A DNA stretch of 18,588 nucleotides, from positions 1 through 18,588 of the forward strand of contig JANPGO010000089.1 in the NCBI GenBank assembly GCA_031423995.1. Direction: 5' to 3'. The DNA is from STC-74 sp031423995 (GTDB lineage Bacteria > Patescibacteriota > Gracilibacteria > BD1-5 > UBA2023). Positions within the stretch are counted from its first letter, which is position 1; the number at the start of each line of letters is the position of its first letter. Under the pieces are notes generated by a model. That model saw only the letters and a program-made list of their open reading frames with translations, was not told the DNA's origin and did no database searches. Positions 1 to 8,121 of the stretch are shown here, one piece after another. The translations under genes and the position numbers were made by a program.

Positions 1-118
1 GAACCAAGAACCAAGAACCAAGAACCAAGAACCAAGAACCAAGAACCAAGAACCAAGAACCAAGAACCAAGAACCAAGAACCAAGAACCAAGAACCAAGA
101 ACCAAGAACCAAGAACCA
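1..118. repeat. Heptanucleotide tandem array (GAACCAA)n
   Basis: About 17 uninterrupted, identical copies of GAACCAA, starting at the window edge, so the true length is unknown. The unit contains no stop in any of the six frames. Three units (21 bp) would encode a heptapeptide EPRTKNQ. It lies directly upstream of the rhodanese gene, whose frame is open through the array. Perfect conservation suggests recent expansion by slippage. Copy number could also be an assembly artefact. Confidence 0.95.
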
Positions 119-141
119 TTCCCCCATCTATAACCTATAAA

Positions 142-1221
142 ATTATAAAACTTCTTCTTCTCTTCCTCATCCTCGTCCCACTCCCGACCTTCGCGGTTCC
201 GCCTCCAGACTTCATCATCCAGGCGGTATCACAGGTGGCACTTTTTTTCAGCCTCTCGGTTGCCTTTCTCTCGAGCTTTTTCTTCGCATTCAGAGAGTAT
301 ATCAAGGTATTTATCAGGCAGTATAGATTTCTCTGGTATGGACTTATATTTCTCGGTATTGTCACCCTCTCATTGCTCATTGCTTGGTGAGGGAATATGT
401 ACTATCAGTCTCGAGTATCCGCACGGATACAGTACTCGTGGAACGAACAAAATCACCATTCTGAAAAAAGCATCCAAATCGCTACAAATACAGGAATTGT
501 TTCATGAGAATCGGAAGTTGTCTCATCTGGATCGAAAAACATTCTCTGAACTTGAAGTTTTTCTTTTACCAATCAAGAATTGGATGCACTGATGCAGAGT
601 GGTACTCTATTTCTCCTCGATGCTCGAGAGAATCTCGAATATGATATCGGCAATATTCCAACGAGTACACATATTCGATTCGCTGATCTCAAGGAAGGGA
701 AGTGGATGTCACTCCCATCTGACAGAAAGATTATCATAGTGTGTTGGTCAGGGATGCGCGGAAAGGAGGTCGCTGAGTATCTCAGATGACAGTGAAAAGA
801 TGCATATTTCCTCGAACATGGTGTAGATGGATGGGTTTCCTCTGGCTGATCATGGAGCGGTGAAGTGAAGTTTTCTCATGTCTATAGTGCGAGAAATTAT
901 TCCCTGACATTCACGACTGCTCAAGTGAAGGAATATGTTGCCCAATGAACACGGCTCATAGATGCACGAGAAGGAAAAAAATATATGAAGTGACACATTG
1001 CTGGTATTCCCAATATCTCTTTCCTCGCAACGCCTACTGGTATGATTGATCAAGTTCTCGCTCAAGTATCACAATGAGAAAGGGTGATCGTCGTCTGTGA
1101 TGGATATATCAATTGTTTTGATGCGAAAATCGTCGGAATCGAACTCGAGAAACGCTGAGTAGAGTTCCTCTGAAGATATCCGACACCATGGGAATATTCA
1201 TCTATAGAGCATGAGTGATAG
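142..1221 (+). CDS. Membrane-anchored tandem rhodanese-domain protein
   Basis: Read with TGA as Gly, this frame runs to a TAG at 1219. The N-terminus is very hydrophobic: a signal-like stretch (about residues 3-18) and two further segments (about 32-50 and 62-82). Two rhodanese-like modules follow. The first holds LLDARENLEYDIGNIP and an active-site-like loop CWSGMRG (Cys about residue 201). The second holds LIDAREGKKYMKGHIAG and a loop with CDGYINC (Cys about 319). Rhodaneses carry sulfur as a persulfide on this Cys; the real substrate is unknown. The start is uncertain: there is no ATG before 397. ATT 142 or ATA 145 would keep the whole hydrophobic N-terminus, GTG 235 would drop the first segment, and the frame is open upstream into the repeat array. 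The 3' end overlaps the next gene by 11 bp, implying co-translation. Confidence 0.8.
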
Positions 1222-3187
1222 TACTTTCTTTTGACATAAGGCTCAGAATCTCTTCTTTCTTCAGGAAAAGGGATTTCGTATCCCACCATTTCGAATCATT
1301 CCTGCCGATCAAGTACAGGAGATTGTTCTCCATCCTGAACTCCTTGAGACAATACTTCACGATATCCTAGGAGACTTTGCTCCGTGATTGTTTGCTGTAC
1401 GCTCATCTGCCTCGAGTGAAGACTGACATGAGCATTCAAACGCGGGACAGTATCATACGGAGATTGCGGTTGTACGGGATGAACTTCCAGAAGCGATCCT
1501 GAAGACGATCGACATTTCCCGATCCAAGCTCGAATCTGATGAAGATCTTGCTCTGATTCTGCAGGAATATATCGAGCCAGATATTTCTGGAGTCTCTTTC
1601 ACACGGGATCCGAGTGGTGACCGAGCATTTATCGTCGAATACCATCAGGGAAGGGGCATAGATCTCGTCGGGGGCGAGATTGTCCCAGAGACGATTCGTG
1701 GCTACTGGACCGATTCACTCACTCTCAATGTTTCGTGACTCGATCTTGCTGTATTTGCTTCGATTGAACAATACTTCTGATTTCCACAGGATATCGAGTG
1801 GTGCATCTGTGATGGAATTCTCTACATTCTCCAGTCTCGTCCGATCACGACGATTTCCGACGAAGTGTATTGATCTATTCTTTTTCTTGAATCGAATCTT
1901 ATACACGTTGAGTGAGATTACTCTTATGAGAAAACAGGTGTCACCGAAGTAGCACCTCGGCCTGTTCCATTCACTCGCTCACTCCTCGAGCGCCTCTATA
2001 CACAGGGTGGGCCGATCGATCGAGCCTATCAGTGACTGGGGATTACGTACCGTGCACGGGATTTTCTGAAGGTGTTCGGTGCGGATCTCTATGTCGATCG
2101 AGAACAGGAACTCAAGACACTCCTTCCTGCCTATTCTCTTCTGAATGGTGATTATACCCCAAGACTCACTTCATACAGATGAATCTGGACAACGCTGAAG
2201 AACCTTACTCATCTTATGCGAGGATTTCGCTCAGTGTGATATTGAGAACAGATTCTTGAGAAAATCTGAGCAATACCAGAGTCCAAAAATCTTCCCGAAG
2301 CACTCGATCAGTTTCTCCGTGATTATGAGATGATTTTCCTTGTGAATCTCCATGCTGCATCAACATTTGAGAGGTTGAAGACTCTTCTTGGGAAGGAACA
2401 GTCACGACTTGCTGATGTCCTCACACTCGGATCGGTAGGGGACTGACCGCTTCAGAATAAGCTTTCTTGAGGATTGATTGATAGTCTCATCGGGAACTCG
2501 CTCGATATCGCAGATGAGTCACCTTTCATGACTGTACTTAGTTGAGCGAGAGAGTCATCTGAATCGGCTCTTGAGTGGTTCGACTCTGTCCCAGAATGGA
2601 AACGATGACTCCTCCAAAAATCTCTCAATAATGCAGTGCTCGCGGATCAATCTCGAGAATATGGACGTATCCTCATGGTGAGAAATCTCTCAAAAATCCG
2701 AACCCATCTGCTCGAACTTGCGGAAAAACACGGATCCCATGATCCTCGAAATATTTATTTCCTCTCGATAGATGCATGTCTCGCATGAGATCTCTTTGAG
2801 ACGGGCGCGGGTGAACAAAAAAAACAATTTGAATCCGACTGCACCTATACGCTTCCATCCTCGATCACGCGACATTATCGAAAAATAGAACAAGTGAATC
2901 TCGGTGTCTCGTCAGGGAAGGTGACGGGGAAGATCGTCACTATCGAGTCGCTTGAGCAATACCCTCGACCGAGAATCCTCTATACTGAGTATCTTTCCCC
3001 CGATCTTTACCAGTATTCCGGTCAGATCGATGGAATTATCTCGAGAAATGGGTGACTCCTCTCGCACCTCTCGATCCTCGCACGAGAATCAGGAATCCCT
3101 GTGGTTATTGTATCAGATGGAATAAAAATACTCCTCTGAGAGGAGTATAGGATTGATGGGGGAAATGGGGAGATTGAGGCTTTATAG
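1211..3187 (+). CDS. PEP-utilising-type phosphotransferase lacking the TIM-barrel domain
   Basis: 658 codons with TGA as Gly. The N-terminal half resembles the ATP-binding domain of PEP synthase/PPDK: VRSSASSED, QEYIEPDISGVSFTRDPSG, a VEYHQGRG/LVGGE segment, and DIEWCICDG followed by LQSRPIT. The middle is helical and unrecognised. The C-terminus is the swivelling phosphohistidine domain, GGLLSHLSILARESGIPVV, with the candidate phospho-His at residue 619. PEP synthase is about 800 residues and carries a C-terminal PEP/pyruvate-binding barrel, which is absent here. The order ATP domain, central domain, terminal His domain resembles rifampin phosphotransferase-type proteins, so the acceptor is probably a small molecule, not demonstrably pyruvate. 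It starts inside the rhodanese gene (ATG 1211) and has no Shine-Dalgarno. Family assignment is firm, substrate unknown. Confidence 0.88.
3128..3148. repeat. Perfect 21-bp palindrome in the 3' end of the phosphotransferase gene
   Basis: ATACTCCTCT and AGAGGAGTAT are separated by one G. It lies inside codons for the conserved C-terminal strand region and has no T-run, so it is not a normal intrinsic terminator. It may be a protein-binding site, an RNA structure, or chance from the CTC/GAG-rich codon usage. Confidence 0.5.
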
Positions 3188-3251
3188 CAATTCAATTTGA
3201 TTGCTAGAGTCCTCTTTCAGTCTGAATTAAGTGATCTCCCCAGAAGAATAT

Positions 3252-3278
3252 AGATTCTCGTTCCGAGAATGACAAGAG
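3252..3278. repeat. REP-like hairpin element 1
   Basis: Hairpin ATTCTCG-TTC-CGAGAAT followed by GACAAGA. On the other strand it reads TGTCATTCTCG..., the layout of common REP sequences (GTCATTC, stem, GAATCT). It lies downstream of the GIY-YIG gene. Confidence 0.6.
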
Positions 3279-3295
3279 ATTAGTAGCCTCCATTT

Positions 3296-3318
3296 TTGTC
3301 ACCCTCGACAGAGGGTCT
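3296..3318. repeat. REP-like hairpin element 2, opposite orientation
   Basis: Stem ACCCTC-GACA-GAGGGT preceded on this strand by TTGTC. Read on the minus strand it is a hairpin followed by GACAAAAA, the same hairpin-then-GACA layout as the other two elements. It lies 10 bp past the stop of the minus-strand GIY-YIG gene and could also help end its transcript. Confidence 0.45.
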
Positions 3319-3326
3319 GTACCAAA

Positions 3327-3623
3327 CTAGATGAGAATTTCTTGATATAAATCCTTCCATCACGGATTCATCGATTCTATAAGATCCACTTTTTCTTTTC
3401 TAAGAAAGTGTTTGAGTTCTTTCTCTCGATTGATAGCATTATGGACGTATTTTGTAGATTCGAAGTATACCAATTTATAACACTTATATTTCTTTGTAAA
3501 CCCCTCTATAAATCATTCTCTGTGCTCTTGGATTCTACGGACAAGGTTATTGGTCATGCCTATATAGAGGACTCATGAATCGCTTGCAAGAATATAGATG
3601 AAGAATTGATAGTCTTGTTTCAT
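3327..3623 (-). CDS. Small GIY-YIG-domain nuclease
   Basis: 98 codons with two Gly-coding TGAs before position 45. The protein starts MKQDYQFFIYILASDSG and continues VLYIGMTNNLVRRIQEHR, which is the GIY-YIG core: YIL strand, YIG strand, the helix arginine (RR) and a following EH. A conserved-looking NREKELKHFLRKEK helix comes near the C-terminus. Stand-alone 80-100-residue proteins of this UPF0213/YhbQ-like type are common; most have no defined function. The active site looks complete. It is convergent with the preceding gene and bracketed by REP-like hairpins, which suggests a mobile or repeat-associated history. The start is the only upstream ATG; there is no Shine-Dalgarno. Confidence 0.88.
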
Positions 3624-3647
3624 TTACTCTTATCGGAAAAATGATAC

Positions 3648-3675
3648 AGATTCTCGCTTCGCAAGAATGACAAAG
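3648..3675. repeat. REP-like hairpin element 3
   Basis: AGATTCTCGC-TTC-GCAAGAAT followed by GACAAAG. One mismatch in the stem. It matches element 1 at about 400 bp distance in arm, loop and GACA tail. It lies between the start of the GIY-YIG gene and the 3' end of the YvcK-like gene. Confidence 0.6.
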
Positions 3676-3696
3676 TATCTTAAAGATAATGAAAGA

Positions 3697-4695
3697 CTAC
3701 CGTATCCACCCTTCCACTATATCCTCGAGGACTTTCATGAGTTTCTCAGGATCATGACGAACGTAGTCTCCTCCCGTATTGACGAGATCTCGTTCGACGA
3801 CTTTGTATTCTTTTCCTAGAAAAAATGAGTGATCTTTGATTTTGAGTGGTTTTTTCTTCTCTTCTGATTTGTACTTGGTGACAATATCCTCAGAGATGAG
3901 GGCATTATTGACGATCGCATAATCGAGCTTCCCTGGATCGATATACTTCTCGATGGTATCAATGAAGTCAATCACTTCCATATTGGTCGTCTCACCACGC
4001 TTGGTCATCGCATTACAGATATAGATGATTTTTGCTGGACTGGTACTCAGTGCTTCGCGCATTCACTTGCAGAGGAGATTCGGGACGATCGTCGTATATA
4101 GATCTCCTGGACCGATGATGATATAGTCAGCATTGAGTATTGCTTCCGCTGCACGAGGGTTGAGATTCCCCTCATTGCCGACGAGCCATGCATCGATGAT
4201 ATTCTGATCGAGATTATGCGACCTGGCGAAGTTGTTCTTCTCCGAGACATCGATATATTTTTCCCCGATGATCTCTGTCCCGTCTTCGAATCTGACTCAG
4301 AGATGAATATTTTCGAGAGTGACTGGGATGACCCGACCACGAACATCAAACATAACACACATTGCTTCGACTCACTTCTCATAATCTTTCTCGATATCGA
4401 CAAGCGCCGTGAGAAGAATATTTCCTATCTTATTCCCACCGATGACTCCTTCTTCATCGAACTTGTATTCGAAAAGCTTTCTCACCATTGCGGTATCTCA
4501 GGCGAGAGCGGTGATAGCTCCACGGATATCTCCGGGAGGGAGTATGCCATATTTATCGCGTATTTCTCCTGTTTTTCCTCCACTATCAGCCACAGAGACG
4601 ATAGAAGTGATGTTATAACTTTGATGTTTCTTGAGTCAAGTCAGGACATTGAAGTTTCCTGTTCCTCCTCAGATAGTGACGATATTGGTTGGCAT
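3697..4695 (-). CDS. YvcK/CofD-like protein (GlmR-type gluconeogenesis factor)
   Basis: 332 codons, normal length for the family. The N-terminus MPTNIVTIGGGTGNFNVL contains the glycine-rich nucleotide-sugar-binding loop, with a TGA giving the first Gly. Then VSVADSGGKTGEIRDKYG and LPPGDIRGAI, hallmark segments of YvcK/CofD proteins. Later IIIGPGDLYTTIVPNLL and YICNAMTKRGETTNM complete the Rossmann-like core. In Bacillus and mycobacteria, YvcK/GlmR binds UDP-GlcNAc and directs carbon to cell-wall precursors; by homology a cytoplasmic regulator of this kind is likely here, although the biochemical role in this lineage is untested. It is divergent from the SPFH gene with an 81-bp gap that must hold both promoters. 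Continuous translation needs several TGA codons read as Gly. Confidence 0.93.
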
Positions 4696-4776
4696 AATTG
4701 TATGAGAAATGATTTTTTTGCTTTTTTCTATGATTAGAATACGATTATAGCGTTTTTATATTTTTATCAACCTCAT

Positions 4777-5649
4777 ATGCCGTATATTATCGGGCTCCTT
4801 ATCGTACTCGCCATTATCGTTCCGATGTTTATTCGCAAGATCAATCAAGGAGAAGTTGGACTCAGAGAATTTCTCGGGAAGTATACAGACACCGTTGGAC
4901 CAGGAATATTTTTCCTCATTCCATGAGTTCAGGCAGTGCGCAAGGTCGATATCCGTGAGCAGGTCGTCACGGTTCCTGAGCAGCAGATTATTACCAAGGA
5001 TAATGTCGGAATGGCAGTCGATGGAGTGATCTATGTCCAGATTATTGACGCCTATCAGGCAACCTATGATATCAATAATGTCTTTATGGCGGTCGTGAAT
5101 CTTGCTCAGACAAATCTCCGAAGTGTTCTCTGAACGATGTCTCTCGACGAGACCCTCTCGAATCGTGAAGCGATCAATATCAAGCTCCTCGAATCCCTCG
5201 ATCGTGAGACAGGGAAATGGGGTATCAAGGTGCTCCGCGTTGAGATCAAGCGTCTCGATCCACCCGATGATATCCAGAATGCTATGAGTAAGCAGATGAA
5301 GGCAGAGCGAGAAAAGCGAGCAGTGATTCTCGAATCAGAGGCATACAAACAGTCCCTCATTACCAAGTCAGAATGAGATAAGCAGTCAAAAATCCTCCAA
5401 GCCGAAGGAGAAAAAGAGTCACAGATTCTTAGAGCTCAGGGTGAGGCAAATGCAAAAGTCGCAATCGCAGAGGCGACAGCGAAATCCCTCGAACTCGAGT
5501 CGAATGCTGCAGAAAAGTTCTTCAAATGAGCTGCAGTGACGAAGGAACAACTTCGAGTCATCGAGTGAGCACTCGGTCAGAATACGAAATATATCCTCGA
5601 TTCGGATATCCTTGCGGGGGTATCGAAAATATTCTGAGGAGCAAAATAG
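4777..5649 (+). CDS. SPFH/Band 7 (stomatin/QmcA-like) membrane protein
   Basis: 290 codons. An N-terminal hydrophobic segment (residues 3-18) is followed by INQGEVGLREFLGKY and VGPGIFFLIPGVQAVRKVD, the classic start of a stomatin SPFH domain, then EQQIITKDNVGMAVDGVIYVQI. The motif RLDPPDDIQNAMSKQMKAER marks the end of the SPFH fold and the start of a coiled coil rich in KSEGDKQ / QAEGEKES repeats. Such proteins form oligomeric membrane microdomains, usually with an NfeD partner; the NfeD-like gene is about 450 bp downstream. Stop is TAG. No Shine-Dalgarno before ATG 4777. Confidence 0.93.
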
Positions 5650-5657
5650 AGATAAAA

Positions 5658-5673
5658 AGACATAGTCATAGAC
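5658..5673. repeat. Left arm of inverted repeat around the four-helix-bundle gene
   Basis: AGACATAGTCATAGAC. Its reverse complement matches GCTATGTCTATGTCT at 6057-6071 at 13 of 15 positions. The pair encloses the 115-residue four-helix-bundle gene. Confidence 0.45.
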
Positions 5674-5701
5674 GTAGAATGGATTGTATAATAATTCTTT
5701 T

Positions 5702-6049
5702 ATGGCACTCTATTTCGAAAATCTCATCGTTTGGCAAAAATCATTTCTACTTGCAAAAAAGGTACACTTTTTGCTCAATAAATTTCCAAAGGAAGAACTC
5801 TATGTTCTCAGTGACCAAATGAGAAGATCGTCAATTTCTATCGCATCTAATATAGCCGAAGGTTCTGGGAGATGAACAAATAATGAGAAGAATCACTTTT
5901 ATCATATTGCGAAGGGTTCTGCTATGGAGCTTCAGACTCAAATTCTTCTCGCTTTTGAATTCTGATACTTGAACAATGATGATAAGATTGAATTTACTTC
6001 GACTATCGAAGAGGTCGTAAAAATGCTCTACGTGATGACACAAAAATAA
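5702..6049 (+). CDS. Four-helix-bundle protein (S23 / 23S rRNA intervening-sequence type)
   Basis: 115 codons. The sequence contains LIVWQKSFLLAKKVHFL, then LSDQMRRSSISIASNIAEGSG, the signature of the family in which an S/T-I-x-x-N-I-A-E-G turn joins helices 2 and 3, then FYHIAKGSAMELQTQILLA. These proteins were first found in intervening sequences of 23S rRNA genes and also occur as free genes; they form homopentameric bundles, and function is unknown. This copy is not in an rRNA gene: it separates the SPFH and NfeD-like genes. Inverted repeats lie on both sides. ATG 5702 chosen; an in-frame TTG at 5684 would add six residues. Two Gly-coding TGAs occur, so it is adapted to the host code. Confidence 0.9.
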
Positions 6050-6056
6050 ATTCCAA

Positions 6057-6071
6057 GCTATGTCTATGTCT
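6057..6071. repeat. Right arm of inverted repeat around the four-helix-bundle gene
   Basis: GCTATGTCTATGTCT, complementary to the arm at 5658-5673. CTATGTCT occurs once more at 6094-6101, across the start codon of the NfeD-like gene, so it may be part of a short local duplication. Confidence 0.45.
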
Positions 6072-6095
6072 TACTCTAAGTCCTAACTTACAACT

Positions 6096-6512
6096 ATGTC
6101 TCCTCTCTATTTCTGGATCGCTACAGCGATCATCTTTCTCATCATCGAGATGCTCACATCTACGTTCTATGGACTCGCTATCTCTCTCGCTGCTGCGATC
6201 GTCGCAGGAGTGGCATATATGACGCATGATACATCACTCACGCTCCTACAGGGGTGAGTATTTGCGCTCGCGAGTATCATCTTCTCAGTCACACTTCCTC
6301 GCCTCCTCTCGTCGGGTGGAGCAAATATGGCCCAGTGAGCCGATCGATATATCGGTCAGGTTCGTTCAGTCCGTAAGGTTGGGTGAGAATGGAAAATATC
6401 CCTTGACGGAGTTGACTATCCGATTGACTCTGATGATGAGATCATCGCATGAGACAAGGTGGAAGTATTGAGTCATCATGGAGTATCAATGAAGGTGAAG
6501 AAGGCAAAATAG
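6096..6512 (+). CDS. NfeD-like membrane protein, partner of the SPFH protein
   Basis: 138 codons. Three hydrophobic stretches occupy about residues 5-60 (FWIATAIIFLIIEMLT, GLAISLAAAIVAGVAYM, VFALASIIFSVTL). A soluble OB-fold-like C-terminus follows: YIGQVRSVRKVGGEWKI, then DGVDYPIDSD and IIAGDKVEVLS, which matches the 'G..g.a......G.V.v...g' pattern of NfeD C-terminal domains. TGA supplies key glycines, including the AGD turn. NfeD proteins pair with stomatin-like SPFH proteins in membrane microdomains. Start ATG 6096, stop TAG. Confidence 0.88.
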
Positions 6513-6586
6513 TTATTAGTGACGAGTAATTCGTTATTAGAGGGAAACCCAGAACCCAGAAGTACCTCTCTCATAATTCATTAAGA

Positions 6587-6634
6587 TTCCAAGACTCAAA
6601 TATTCGAACCTTCGAAGACTCAAACATTCCAACT
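6587..6634. repeat. Two-copy 24-bp imperfect tandem repeat before hrcA
   Basis: Copies at 6587-6610 and 6611-6634 agree at 20 of 24 positions (core AAGACTCAAA). They sit immediately upstream of the hrcA-like ATG, where an operator would be expected. No CIRCE element (TTAGCACTC-N9-GAGTGCTAA) is present there. Confidence 0.6.
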
Positions 6635-6638
6635 TCCC

Positions 6639-7337
6639 ATGAAAAAAATTGATCAAAGAAAAGTTCACATCCTCAAGCTCATTGTCGAGAGCTATATCCG
6701 AACGGGAGAGATCACGGGATCGAAGTCACTTCTTGCGAAGCATGACCTCCAGGTCTCATCGGCGACGATCCGCAATGATATGGCATCACTGGAGAAGATG
6801 GGGCTCATATTCCAGCCCTATAATAGTGCTGGTCGTCTCCCGACGACTCGTGGACTTCGGGTCTTTGTCGATTACCTCATGGAAGCACTGCCAACGGTCT
6901 TCATCGAGGCTGAGGAACAGTACACCCGAAAAATCGAATTGAATCGTATAGATGATACGCTCTACAACCTCGTTTCACGTCTTACGAAGATCACAGGTGA
7001 GATCACATTCGCGAGTATCCCAAATCTCGGTGCGTCCTACTATCTCGGACTCTCGAGCTACCTCGACCGCAATCGAGGAATCATCGGTGATGAGATGTAT
7101 CAGGTGATCAAATTCCTCGAGAACAAGCATCAATTCCTCGATGTGCTCGAGAATCTTGATATCAATAATCGTATCTCCGTCTTCATCGGTGAGGAGAATA
7201 TCCTCCCCGAACTCGAGAGTTCGACGATGATCGTGAAAAAATTCGAAATAGCAGAACATGTCGGGTATCTCGGTATCCTCGGCTCAACCAAGATGGACTA
7301 TGCGTTCAATATTACGGCACTTCGGCAGGTGCTGTAA
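6639..7337 (+). CDS. hrcA: HrcA-like heat-shock repressor, short form
   Basis: 232 codons, no internal TGA. The N-terminal winged-helix region contains ILKLIVESYIRTGEITGSKS and VSSATIRNDMASLEKMGLI followed by PYNSAGRLPTTRGLRVFVDYL, all diagnostic of HrcA. The rest (NLVSRLTKITG; IGEENILPELESSTMIVKKF; GYLGILGSTKMDYAFNI) matches the C-terminal GAF-like region, where normal HrcA has IG.EN and a final 'G.iGP.RM.Y'. Typical HrcA is about 340 residues; the middle of the effector domain is reduced, and GP is replaced by GS. HrcA normally represses groE/dnaK by binding CIRCE. Neither chaperone genes nor CIRCE are in the window. The downstream minus-strand gene converges on its 3' end. Confidence 0.9.
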   Translation: MKKIDQRKVHILKLIVESYIRTGEITGSKSLLAKHDLQVSSATIRNDMASLEKMGLIFQPYNSAGRLPTTRGLRVFVDYLMEALPTVFIEAEEQYTRKIELNRIDDTLYNLVSRLTKITGEITFASIPNLGASYYLGLSSYLDRNRGIIGDEMYQVIKFLENKHQFLDVLENLDINNRISVFIGEENILPELESSTMIVKKFEIAEHVGYLGILGSTKMDYAFNITALRQVL

Positions 7338-8104
7338 GAGCCTATTCACCTCATCTGATACAGCACGAACTTCTCTATATAATCCTCACATTCGTAGGGC
7401 AACTTCAGGGATGAATTTCTCGTCATAGATTTCTGGAAGATCCCTGTAAAGCTCTTTCCACATTCTGAGTCGCTCGGGATCAAGCGTACCATCTTCTCGA
7501 GTCACACCGATATCATACAGGTCGAAGCTGTCTATATAGTAGAGCTTCCATCCTGTTCATGATTGCACGAATCGGATATTATTATTCTGTACATCCACGA
7601 TCACTCCAGTCTTTCTCAGGGCCTGATCTGCCCCGTCGAGAAACCTTCGCAGCAACCTGAGTATATCTCTCTTGTCATCTGTAGTGAGCTCCTTCCAGTT
7701 TTGTAGAGCTTGAGAGAGCTGATATATTCTCTGTCAAATAGATCTCCGAGAAGAGCGTCTCGTCATACATATCGCATCAGTGCTCAGATACGATGATTTT
7801 CACCAGGATAGTCTTCATCTATTTCTGCTGTCTTCCCAGAAAAGAATAGGGTTTTTGGTATCATGTCTCAGATTGCTTCTCGAAGAGCCCGGTAATAGTT
7901 TAGTTCTCACTCAAAAGATACTGCGGGAGAGGTCGTAATCTTCAATATATATTTACTTGCTCTATCTACTATGTATTCTGTTTTTGGATCCAAAGAATGG
8001 GTATGGAAAAATATGTCTCAACCTCACCAATCAATTCTTCTGACAAGACGTTGAATATGGGGCTGATCTATGGATGCGAGTCATCACACTGGAGGGAAAT
8101 TCAT
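7338..8104 (-). pseudogene. Kinase-fold (APH-like) protein, interrupted by a frameshift
   Basis: From ATG 8104 one frame reads well: a Lys-bearing strand (ASKYILKITTS), a helix Glu (FEGELNYYRALRE), IPKTLFFSGK, and a hinge-like ALMRYVGRDALLGDLF. Near 7715-7740 the coherent sequence moves to another frame (a -1 shift), continuing QLSQALQNWKELTTDDKRD, then VIVDVQNNNIRF and WKLYYIDSFDLYD. The D-x4-N of VDVQNN (Asp at 7593-7595, Asn at 7578-7580) and the following Asp (7530-7532) match the catalytic-loop and metal-binding residues of aminoglycoside-phosphotransferase-like kinases. The fold call is inference. The 3' end is unclear: the second frame has no stop before crossing hrcA, while the first frame stops at 7298. 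The gene follows the asparaginase-like stop by 17 bp, so it is the third gene of the island. Alternatives are a sequencing error or programmed frameshifting. Confidence 0.6.
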
Positions 8105-8121
8105 TTGTAAGATTAAAGTGT

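Noticed and set aside
135..380. A minus-strand frame opposite the rhodanese N-terminus
   Set aside because: It is the complement of the hydrophobic-segment codons and has no family features.
3185..3206. Hairpin TAGCAATT...GATTGCTA right after the phosphotransferase stop
   Set aside because: Weak stem of about 8 pairs with a wobble and no following T-run, so it is not supported as a terminator.
6060..6083. Mini-frame ATG TCT ATG TCT TAC before the NfeD-like gene
   Set aside because: It stops after a few codons and is better explained by the inverted repeat and local duplication of CTATGTCT.
6537..7900. A long antisense frame open through the whole hrcA gene
   Set aside because: With TGA not a stop and hrcA using no TTA or CTA leucine codons in this region, the complementary frame has no stops by default. 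It is explained by codon bias.
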